Shown here: piece by piece, positions 1 through 6,725 of the stretch
Layout of the letters: the number at the start of each line of letters is the position of its first letter
Position numbering within the stretch: the stretch's first letter is position 1
Assembly: GCA_937874275.1 (NCBI GenBank)
Contig: CALNAU010000010.1
Span: 1-8,974, forward strand
DNA length: 8,974 bases
Origin: an uncultured Clostridia bacterium
Lineage (GTDB): Bacteria; Bacillota; Clostridia; Christensenellales; Aristaeellaceae
Direction: 5' to 3'
Translations under genes and position numbers: made by a program
Notes under the pieces: generated by a model
Databases searched by the model: none
The model's input: the letters and a program-made list of their open reading frames with translations, nothing else
Told to the model about the DNA's origin: nothing

Positions 1-339
1 CCCTTTCAGTGATGACACCATTATATCACAATTCTCGTGTAGACACTATCTAGGTAAATGCGTCAATATGGCCGAATGAACATCGCGCGCAGTAGTTGAA
101 CAAGTTGGCGGTAAATCTTGGTTTACATGTTCCATTATGGAAGATTTGGGCCTTTCGTGCTATGCAAGGTGTTAGCCGTTCGTTAACTCTCCGGAACCGT
201 GTCAACTACGAGCTATATATCCCGGCGTATCGTCTACGATGAGTGCAACCAAATAATACAAGTCGGTCAGCCTCATCTCGCAGGCCAAAAAGCAAGACAA
301 TTGCTTGCGTTTTGGGCGCTGCATCCTTGGGGGTAAGCC
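1..339. other. non-coding region upstream of gyrB
   Basis: I find no supportable gene here on either strand. Plus-strand frames entering from the left edge close quickly: one stops at 10-12, one at 51-53, and one runs 25 codons to a TGA at 77-79. The 25-codon stretch could in principle be the tail of an upstream gene, but it has no recognisable motif. The stretch is visibly richer in A and T than the coding DNA that follows. No tRNA, riboswitch or DnaA-box cluster was recognised, and dnaA, dnaN and recF, which often precede gyrBA, are not within this window. The right-hand end holds the inverted repeat and gyrB promoter listed separately. Confidence 0.6.
285..315. repeat. imperfect inverted repeat upstream of gyrB promoter
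   Basis: The left arm CCAAAAAGCAAG (285-296) and the right arm CTTGCGTTTTGG (304-315) are reverse complements at 11 of 12 positions, around a 7-nt loop. The only mismatch is A291/G309. The inner stem is GCAAG/CTTGC and the outer part is AAAA/TTTT capped by CC/GG. The A-rich and T-rich flanks of a short stem would suit a weak bidirectional terminator that insulates gyrB from upstream transcription. Equally, the symmetry and the position about 75 bp upstream of the predicted gyrB transcription start would suit a protein-binding site. The sequence does not decide between these. Confidence 0.5.
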
Positions 340-368
340 TTTCCATTCAGACCATTTTGTGGTACAAT
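340..368 (+). promoter_or_regulatory. predicted sigma-A promoter of gyrB (extended -10)
   Basis: The -10 element TACAAT (363-368) is preceded by TG at 360-361, giving the extended form TGnTACAAT. A -35-like TTTCCA (340-345, four of six consensus bases) lies 17 bp upstream. Transcription would begin near 375, leaving a leader of about 40 nt before the gyrB start at 416. The in-frame ATG at 305 lies upstream of this promoter, which argues against it as the translation start. Confidence 0.6.
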
Positions 369-415
369 ATGGTGTAGGGTTTGTGCCCGATGAACACAAG
401 GAAAACGAGGACGAC

Positions 416-2392
416 ATGACCGAAAACAATCAGAAGCCACACGTTGGCGTCCCCTCCACGCGGGTGGACGCCCAATACGATGAAAACCAGATACAGGTGC
501 TGGAGGGGCTGGAGGCCGTGCGCAAGCGGCCCGGCATGTACATCGGCACCACCGGTGTGGATGGTCTGCACCACATGGTATACGAAATTGTCGACAACGC
601 CATCGACGAGGCGCTGGCCGGCTACTGCACCCAGGTGGATATCACGCTGCTGCAGGATGGCTCCATCCAGGTGGAGGACGATGGCCGCGGCTTCCCCGTG
701 GGCATTCACCCCAAGCTGAAGCGCCCGGCAGTGGAAGTATGCCTGACGGTGCTGCACGCCGGCGGCAAGTTCGGCGGCGACGGCTACAAGGTATCCGGCG
801 GCCTGCATGGCGTAGGCGCGTCGGTGGTCAACGCGCTGTCCAGCCGCATGAAGGTAACCGTGCGCCAGGATGGCAAAATCTACCAGCAGGAGTACACGCG
901 CGGCAAGATTGACTACGACCTGAAGGTGGTCGGCCGCACCGACCGCACGGGCACCACCGTGCGCTTCTGGCCGGACATCATCAGCGCGGACAATACGGAC
1001 GGCATCTTTGACGAGGGCATCGAGTTCCGCTTTGACACGCTGCGCGCGCGCATGCGCGAGATGGCCTTCCTCAACAAGGGCATCCGCATCACCATCCGCG
1101 ACGAGCGGGGCGACACCCCCGACGAGCGCACCTACCACTTCGAGGGCGGCATCGCCGAGTTTGTCACCTACATCAACAAAAACCGCGAGGTGCTGTTCCC
1201 CGAGCCCATCTATATGGAGGGCGTGAAGAACGACGTGGTTGTTGAAGTGGCCATGCAGTACAACGACAGCTACTCGGAGAACATCTTCGCCTTTGCCAAC
1301 AACATCCACACCCCCGAGGGCGGTACGCATTTGCAGGGGTTCTCCGCCGCGCTGACCCGCACCATCAACGACTATGGCCGGCGCTACAAGTTCCTCAAGG
1401 ACGCGGACGCCAACCTCAAAAGCGAGGATGTGCGCGAGAGCCTGGCGGCTGTTATTTCCGTCAAGCTCAAGGAGCCCCAGTTTGAGGGGCAGACCAAGTC
1501 CAAGCTGGGCAACGCCGTGGTACGCGGCATTGTGGACAGCATGGTCAGCGAGGAGTTGGGCGCCTACCTGGAGGAAAACCCGCCGGTGGGCCGCGCGATT
1601 CTCGACCGCTGCCTGGGCGCCGCGCGCGCGCGCGAAGCTGCCCGCAAGGCGCGTGACCTCACCCGCCGCAAGACGGTGCTGGAGTCGGCCGCTTTGCCCG
1701 GCAAGCTGGCCGACTGCTCGGAGACCGACCCGGCCAAGTGTGAAATCTTCATCGTAGAGGGTGACTCGGCCGGCGGCAGCGCCAAGACCGGGCGCGACCG
1801 TCACTTCCAGGCCATTCTGCCGCTGCGCGGCAAAATCCTCAACGTGGAAAAGACCCGCATCGACAAGGCGCTGGCCAACGCCGAAATCAAGAACATGATT
1901 ACAGCCTTTGGCTGCGGCGTGGGCGATGAGTTTGATCTGAGCAAGCTGCGCTACCACCGCATCGTCTGCATGACGGACGCTGACGTGGACGGGGCGCACA
2001 TCCGCATTTTGATGCTTACCTTCTTCTACCGCTACATGCGCCCGCTGATTGACAACGGCTATGTGTATATCGCCATGCCGCCGCTGTACAAGGTGAGCCG
2101 CGGCAAGATGGAGCGCTATGTATACGATGACAACGAGCTGCAAAAGCTGCTGGACGAGATTGGCCGCGAGCCCAAGCCCGACATCCAGCGCTACAAAGGC
2201 CTGGGCGAGATGTCGGCCGAGCAGCTGTGGGTCACCACCATGGACCCGGAAACCCGCACCATGAAGCAGGTGACCGCCCGCGACGCCGTGGCCGCCGATG
2301 AAGCCATGACGCTGCTGATGGGCGACCAGGTGGAGCCCCGGCGCGAGTTCATCGAGCAAAACTACGACCTGGTGGCCGACCTGGACATCTGA
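416..2392 (+). CDS. gyrB: DNA gyrase subunit B (GyrB)
   Basis: This is the ATPase subunit of DNA gyrase, which with GyrA introduces negative supercoils into DNA. The product is 658 residues. The GHKL ATPase domain shows YEIVDNAIDEALAG (E57 general base, N61 Mg-binding), DDGRGFP (from D88) and the GGLHGVGAS loop (about 128-136). The transducer lysine loop is QTKSKLG (Q359, K361). The TOPRIM domain follows, with EGDSAGGSA (E448) and DADVDG (D521, D523), then RYKGLGEM (about 592-599) and a canonical C-terminal LDI. There is no long insertion of the Gram-negative type. I chose ATG 416 over the in-frame ATG 305: GAGG (407-410) sits 5 nt upstream, and homologous sequence begins only around YDENQIQVLEGLEAVRKRPGMYIG. 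The N-terminus is somewhat longer than in Bacillus GyrB. ParE is the alternative, but the adjacent GyrA with a GyrA-box argues for gyrase. Confidence 0.97.
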   Translation: MTENNQKPHVGVPSTRVDAQYDENQIQVLEGLEAVRKRPGMYIGTTGVDGLHHMVYEIVDNAIDEALAGYCTQVDITLLQDGSIQVEDDGRGFPVGIHPKLKRPAVEVCLTVLHAGGKFGGDGYKVSGGLHGVGASVVNALSSRMKVTVRQDGKIYQQEYTRGKIDYDLKVVGRTDRTGTTVRFWPDIISADNTDGIFDEGIEFRFDTLRARMREMAFLNKGIRITIRDERGDTPDERTYHFEGGIAEFVTYINKNREVLFPEPIYMEGVKNDVVVEVAMQYNDSYSENIFAFANNIHTPEGGTHLQGFSAALTRTINDYGRRYKFLKDADANLKSEDVRESLAAVISVKLKEPQFEGQTKSKLGNAVVRGIVDSMVSEELGAYLEENPPVGRAILDRCLGAARAREAARKARDLTRRKTVLESAALPGKLADCSETDPAKCEIFIVEGDSAGGSAKTGRDRHFQAILPLRGKILNVEKTRIDKALANAEIKNMITAFGCGVGDEFDLSKLRYHRIVCMTDADVDGAHIRILMLTFFYRYMRPLIDNGYVYIAMPPLYKVSRGKMERYVYDDNELQKLLDEIGREPKPDIQRYKGLGEMSAEQLWVTTMDPETRTMKQVTARDAVAADEAMTLLMGDQVEPRREFIEQNYDLVADLDI

Positions 2393-2461
2393 TTGACAGC
2401 GCGGCGAATCATGCGTTTGCTGTACACCCCGATATAGCCCCGATTTCCGTGTTACCCCCGT

Positions 2462-2478
2462 GCGCCGCTCCGCGGCGC
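2462..2478 (+). other. GC-rich hairpin in gyrB-gyrA spacer
   Basis: GCGCCGC (2462-2468) and GCGGCGC (2472-2478) are perfect reverse complements around the 3-nt loop TCC. This gives a very stable 7-bp stem, 42 nt before the gyrA start codon. No T-tract follows, so it is not an intrinsic terminator. In the gyrBA mRNA it could act as a pause or processing site or affect gyrA translation, but that is inference. Confidence 0.45.
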
Positions 2479-2520
2479 CTGGCCGCCTGTGCGCGGTACA
2501 TCAAGCTGTAAGGAACCTTT

Positions 2521-5076
2521 ATGAGCGACATCAAAGACAGGCTGTTACCGGCCGACCTGGAAAACGAACTGAAAACTTCCTTCATCTCCTACGCGATGGC
2601 CGTCATCATCAACCGCGCGCTGCCCGATGTGCGCGATGGCCTCAAGCCCGTGCACCGGCGCATTCTCTACGCCATGAACGAGCTGGGCATGACGGCGGAC
2701 AAGCCCTTCCGCAAAAGCGCCCGCATCGTGGGCGAAGTGCTGGGCAAGTACCATCCCCATGGAGACAGCAGCGTGTATGACGCCATGGTGCGCCTGGCGC
2801 AGGATTTTTCCACCCGCTCGCTGCTGGTGGAAGGGCAGGGCAACTTCGGCTCAGTGGATGGCGACGGCGCGGCCGCTATGCGTTATACCGAGGCCAGGCT
2901 TACCCGGCTGTCCGGTTACCTGATTGGCGAAATCGACAAGGACACGGTGGATTTTTACCCCAACTTTGACGAGACGCTGATGCAGCCCTCCGTGATGCCC
3001 AGCCGCTACCCCAACCTGTTGGTCAACGGCTCCAGCGGCATTGCCGTGGGCATGGCCACCAACATCCCGCCCCACAACCTGGGCGAGGTGATTGACGGCA
3101 CCGTCGCCATGATTGACAACCCGGACATCACCATGGACGAGCTGATGACCCACATCCAGGGGCCAGACTTCCCCACAGGCGGGGTTATCCTGGGCCGCAG
3201 CGGCATCCGCGAGGCGTATCACACCGGGCGCGGCCGCATCGTGGCGCGCGCCAAGAGCGAGATCGAAACGCTGGACAACGGCCGCAACCGCATCATCGTC
3301 AGCGAGATTCCCTACGCCGTCAACAAATCGCGCCTGATTCAAAAGATTGCCGAGCTCGTGCACGAAAAGCGCCTGGACGGCATCAGCGACCTGCGCGATG
3401 AGAGCGACCGCAACGGCATGCGCATCGTTATCGACCTCAAAAAGGACGCGCAGCCCCAGGTGGTGCTCAGCTACCTGTACAAGCACACGCAGATGCAGGA
3501 GACCTTTGGCGCCATCATGCTGGCGCTGGTGGACGGCCAGCCCCGCGTGCTGCCGCTGAAGGACATCCTGTTGCACTATATCAACCACCAGAAGGACGTG
3601 GTGACCCGCCGCACCCGCTACGATTTGGAGAAGGCCAAGGCGCGCTCCCACATCCTGGAGGGGCTGCTCAAGGCGCTGCTTAACATCGACGAGGTGGTGC
3701 ACGTCATTCGCTCGTCCAGCGATACGCCCACGGCCAAGGCCCGCCTGATGGAGCGGTTTGAGTTTACCGACGTGCAGGCCCAGGCCATCCTGGACATGCG
3801 CCTGGCCCGCCTGACCAACCTGGAGGCCGACAAGCTGCAGGCCGAGTACGATGAGCTGCAAAAGACCATCGCCTACCTGCAAGGCATCCTGGCCGATGAA
3901 AGCCAGCTGATGGCCGTCATCAAGGGCGAAATGCTGGAGGTGCGCCAGAAGCATGCCGACCCGCGCCGCACCGAGATTTCCATGGTGGATGGCGAGATTG
4001 ACATCGAAGACCTGATACCGGTTGACGACATGGTGGTCACCATGACGCACTTTGGCTACGTCAAGCGGCTGAGCCAGTCCACCTACCGCTCGCAGAACCG
4101 CGGCGGCAAGGGCGTGGCGGCGCTGACCACCCGCGAGGAAGACTATGTGGAGCAGATGTACGTGGTCAACTCCCACAGCGACATGCTCTACTTCACCGAC
4201 CGCGGGCGCGTGTACGGCCTAAAGTGCTACGAGATACCGGAGGCAGGACGTACCGCGCGGGGCACCGCCATCGTCAACCTGCTGCAATTGCAGGGCGGCG
4301 AGAAGGTGACCATGATGCTGCCCATCCCCGACCGGGAGAGCGACGATTATCTGATGATGGCCACCCGCGACGGCCTGATTAAAAAGACGCCGCTGGGCGA
4401 CTTTAAGAACCTGCGCCGCTCGGGCCTGATTGCCATCACCCTGCGCGATGAGGACGAGCTCATCGGCGTGCAGCTGACCGAAGGCAAGCAGGAAATCATG
4501 CTTGCCACCCGCCGGGGCAAGTCCATCCGCTTCAGCGAGGCGTCCATCCGGGCCACGGGCCGCGGCTCTCAGGGCGTGCGCAGCATGAAGCTGGACGCCA
4601 ACGATGCGGTGGTCAGCATGGCGCGTGTGGAGGAAGGCAAGCAGGTGCTGTGTATCACCGAGCTTGGCTACGGCAAGCGCACTGATTTGAGCGAGTACCG
4701 CGAGCAGGGCCGCGCCGGCAAGGGCGTTACGGTGATGAAGCTTACCAACAAGACCGGCTGGCTGGCCAGCATGCTCATGGTGGAGCCGGGGGATGAGATC
4801 ATGCTCATCACCGATGACGGCACCATCATCCGTACCCCGGTGGTGGATATCCGCGAGTGCGGCCGCGTTACCCAGGGCGTGCGCCTGATGCGCGTGGGCG
4901 AGGGCAGCCGCATTGTGGACGTGGACGTGGCCGCCCCCGAGGACGAGGAAAACGGCGAGCACGAGAACCATCCCGAGGCGGATGCACCGGAGCATGGCGA
5001 AGGCCGGGCGGATGACCTCAGCTGGCAGGGCCGGCCGGAGGCGGAGCCGCAAGCCCAGGAGGACAACGACCTGTAA
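2521..5076 (+). CDS. gyrA: DNA gyrase subunit A (GyrA)
   Basis: This is the DNA cleavage and rejoining subunit of gyrase, 851 residues. The N-terminal winged-helix/tower domain carries the catalytic tyrosine in RYTEARL (R121, Y122). The quinolone-determining segment HPHGDSSVYD places Ser83 and Asp87 at the same numbers as in E. coli. Both are the residues usually linked to quinolone sensitivity. The C-terminal domain is a six-bladed pinwheel, with repeats starting near residues 503, 554, 610, 657, 708 and 758. The GyrA-box is QNRGGKG (525-531), which separates it from ParC. After the last blade comes a 47-residue tail (about 804-851) with 17 acidic residues. AAGGA (2510-2514) lies 6 nt before the ATG. 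The gene follows gyrB by 128 bp, probably on the same transcript, and is closed by the terminator-like hairpin at 5084-5120. Confidence 0.98.
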   Translation: MSDIKDRLLPADLENELKTSFISYAMAVIINRALPDVRDGLKPVHRRILYAMNELGMTADKPFRKSARIVGEVLGKYHPHGDSSVYDAMVRLAQDFSTRSLLVEGQGNFGSVDGDGAAAMRYTEARLTRLSGYLIGEIDKDTVDFYPNFDETLMQPSVMPSRYPNLLVNGSSGIAVGMATNIPPHNLGEVIDGTVAMIDNPDITMDELMTHIQGPDFPTGGVILGRSGIREAYHTGRGRIVARAKSEIETLDNGRNRIIVSEIPYAVNKSRLIQKIAELVHEKRLDGISDLRDESDRNGMRIVIDLKKDAQPQVVLSYLYKHTQMQETFGAIMLALVDGQPRVLPLKDILLHYINHQKDVVTRRTRYDLEKAKARSHILEGLLKALLNIDEVVHVIRSSSDTPTAKARLMERFEFTDVQAQAILDMRLARLTNLEADKLQAEYDELQKTIAYLQGILADESQLMAVIKGEMLEVRQKHADPRRTEISMVDGEIDIEDLIPVDDMVVTMTHFGYVKRLSQSTYRSQNRGGKGVAALTTREEDYVEQMYVVNSHSDMLYFTDRGRVYGLKCYEIPEAGRTARGTAIVNLLQLQGGEKVTMMLPIPDRESDDYLMMATRDGLIKKTPLGDFKNLRRSGLIAITLRDEDELIGVQLTEGKQEIMLATRRGKSIRFSEASIRATGRGSQGVRSMKLDANDAVVSMARVEEGKQVLCITELGYGKRTDLSEYREQGRAGKGVTVMKLTNKTGWLASMLMVEPGDEIMLITDDGTIIRTPVVDIRECGRVTQGVRLMRVGEGSRIVDVDVAAPEDEENGEHENHPEADAPEHGEGRADDLSWQGRPEAEPQAQEDNDL

Positions 5077-5083
5077 CTAACAC

Positions 5084-5120
5084 GGGCGGGGGACGCGCAG
5101 GCATCCCCTGCCCTTTGTTT
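5084..5120 (+). terminator. intrinsic terminator after gyrA
   Basis: GGGCGGGGGA (5084-5093) pairs along its full length with TCCCCTGCCC (5104-5113). That gives ten base pairs with one G-T(U) wobble (5088/5109) and a 10-nt loop. TTTGTTT (5114-5120) follows immediately. This has the form of a rho-independent terminator 7 bp after the gyrA stop codon. Its tail abuts the GGAG ribosome binding site (5121-5124) of the next gene, so it either separates gyrBA from the downstream operon or lets a fraction of transcription through. Confidence 0.75.
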
Positions 5121-5129
5121 GGAGCGCGC

Positions 5130-6725
5130 ATGACGCAGAGGCAAAAATCCCTGGCCGGGGGCATCTCGGTGCTGAGCATCGCCGGACTCATCTGCAAGGT
5201 GGTCGGCGTGCTGTACCAAATCCCCCTCAACAACACCATCGGCCCCGAGGGCATCGGGGTGTACAACCTGGTTTTCCCCAGCTACAACCTGCTGCTGGCG
5301 GTGTCCTCCGTGGGCATCCCGGTGGCTATTTCGCGTATGGTGGCCCACTACCTGGCGCAGGATGACCCGCGCAACGCCCGGCGGGTGTTCCGCGCGGCGC
5401 TGTATATCCTGACCGCCTTTGGCGTGCTGGCCACCGCCTTTATGATGGGGTTTCACCGCCAGTTGGGCCGCGCCACCGCCACGGCGGAATCGGCATCGGG
5501 CTTTCTGGTTATCGCGCCCAGCCTGCTGTTTGTGTGCGTGATGAGCGCGTTTCGCGGCTTCATGCAGGGGCGCAGGCGCATGCTGCCCACGGCCACCTCC
5601 CAGCTGATTGAGCAGGTGGGCAAGGTATTTATCGCCCTGCCCCTGGCCATGGAGGGCATGCGCCGGGGCGGCTACGCCATGGGGGCGGCCGGCGCGCTAC
5701 TGGGCACCTCCATCGCCGAGGCCGCGGCGCTGCTGTACATGGTGGTCGATCACTACATCAACCGCCGCGCGCTGGACCGATTGCCCCAGGGGGACGCGCT
5801 GGCCGCGCCGCTGCCCGGCCTGGCGCGGGAAATCACGCTGATTTCCATCCCCATCACCATCGGCGCCAGCATTGTGCCGCTGGCGGGGCTGCTGGACAGC
5901 TTCATGCTCAAGCGCATCATGCAGGGCTATATGGAGCAAAGCCAGGCCCTCATCCGCTATGGCGTGTACTCCGGCCCGGTCATCTCGCTCATCAACGTGC
6001 CCACGGCGGTGGCCATGGCCATCTCGGCCAACCTGGTGCCCGCCATCTCCGGCCACCGGGCACGGGGGGACGCGGATGGCATCCGCCGGGAGAGCGGCAC
6101 GGGGCTGCGCCTGGCCTCGGTCATCGGCTTTCCCAGCGCGGTGGGCATGAGCCTGCTGGCCGAACCCATCCTGTTTTTGCTGTTTGGGCGCAGCGGCCGC
6201 TATACGCCGGAGCATTTGTATTTGGGGGCGCAGCTGCTGCGCGTCAGCAGCCTGACCATCCTGTTTTTCATGCAGGTGCAGGCCACCAGTGCCATTTTAC
6301 AGGCGCTGCACAAGCAGCGCATTCCCATGTACACGTTGGCGCTGGGCATGGCGCTTAAAATCATCCTCAACTACAGCCTGGTGCAGTACCCGGCCGTCAA
6401 CATCCACGGCGCGCCCTATGCATCCCTGCTGTGCTACATCGTCAGCCTGGCGCCCAACCTGTGGTATGTGGCCAAGTACAGCGGCATGCGATTGCAGCTG
6501 GATGAGCTGATCTGGCGGCCCGCGCTGGCCACCGTGGCCATGGCGCTGCCGGTGGTGGCGGCGCTGGCGCTGCTGGGCTCCCGGCTGTCGCGCAGCTGGC
6601 TGTGGATGTTGCTGACCATGTTGGCCGCGGGCGTGGCGTACCTGGCCGCCGCCTGGCGCGTGCGCGCCATCACCCGGGAGGATTTGCCGGGCTTTATCAG
6701 AAGGAGAATGAAACATCGTGCATAA
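5130..6725 (+). CDS. MATE/SpoVB-family polysaccharide flippase-like membrane protein
   Basis: The 531-residue product is an integral membrane protein of the MOP/MATE-like superfamily, closest by eye to SpoVB and YabM of Firmicutes. These proteins are thought to flip lipid-linked glycan or peptidoglycan precursors across the cytoplasmic membrane; the substrate here is unknown. About 13-14 hydrophobic segments can be seen, the first at roughly 10-31 and 41-65, and the last two near 463-483 and 489-508. Family-like signatures include GPEGIGVYNLVFP (38-50) and FRGFMQGRRRMLPTATSQLIEQ (from 141). The C-terminus is basic (RRRMKHRA). ATG 5130 was chosen because GGAG (5121-5124) sits 5 nt before it. 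An in-frame TTG at 5115 lies inside the tail of the terminator hairpin and has no binding site of its own. The 3' end overlaps mazG by 8 nt, so the two are probably translationally coupled. I see no clear promoter directly upstream. Other flippases of the same superfamily, such as MurJ, are possible alternatives. Confidence 0.87.
   Translation: MTQRQKSLAGGISVLSIAGLICKVVGVLYQIPLNNTIGPEGIGVYNLVFPSYNLLLAVSSVGIPVAISRMVAHYLAQDDPRNARRVFRAALYILTAFGVLATAFMMGFHRQLGRATATAESASGFLVIAPSLLFVCVMSAFRGFMQGRRRMLPTATSQLIEQVGKVFIALPLAMEGMRRGGYAMGAAGALLGTSIAEAAALLYMVVDHYINRRALDRLPQGDALAAPLPGLAREITLISIPITIGASIVPLAGLLDSFMLKRIMQGYMEQSQALIRYGVYSGPVISLINVPTAVAMAISANLVPAISGHRARGDADGIRRESGTGLRLASVIGFPSAVGMSLLAEPILFLLFGRSGRYTPEHLYLGAQLLRVSSLTILFFMQVQATSAILQALHKQRIPMYTLALGMALKIILNYSLVQYPAVNIHGAPYASLLCYIVSLAPNLWYVAKYSGMRLQLDELIWRPALATVAMALPVVAALALLGSRLSRSWLWMLLTMLAAGVAYLAAAWRVRAITREDLPGFIRRRMKHRA

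Noticed and set aside
21..30. TTATATCACA as a DnaA box near an origin
   Set aside because: Aligned to the 9-bp consensus it has several mismatches, and no cluster of boxes surrounds it.
1..79. Possible C-terminal end of an upstream gene (25 open codons to TGA 77-79)
   Set aside because: It is too short and without motif, and its base composition is unlike the coding DNA of the window. It cannot be told from chance.
305..415. N-terminal extension of GyrB starting at ATG 305
   Set aside because: It lies upstream of the predicted promoter, lacks homologous sequence and has no good ribosome binding site. ATG 416 has GAGG at the right distance.
202..429. 75-codon minus-strand frame overlapping the gyrB leader
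   Set aside because: It covers the gyrB promoter and start, has a low-complexity start (SSSFSLCSS) and shows no domain or binding site.
347..2359. Very long open frame on the minus strand across gyrB (about 670 codons)
   Set aside because: It mirrors gyrB in a high-GC genome where third-position G/C removes stops from the antisense frame. Its protein is rich in A, H, V and Q with no domain, and gyrB is certain.
2393..2421. Perfect -35 hexamer TTGACA (2393-2398) just after the gyrB stop, as a gyrA promoter
   Set aside because: The -10 position at 17 bp reads TTTGCT (three of six). The better TGTACA is 22 bp away. A chance hexamer is more likely.
2851..4176. Long minus-strand open frame across gyrA (and another at 4219-5052)
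   Set aside because: These are compositional shadows of gyrA, with no recognisable domain and no ribosome binding site that would matter against a certain gene.
5115..5129. Five-residue longer flippase start at TTG 5115
   Set aside because: TTG lies in the terminator tail and has no upstream Shine-Dalgarno. The GGAG at 5121-5124 serves ATG 5130.
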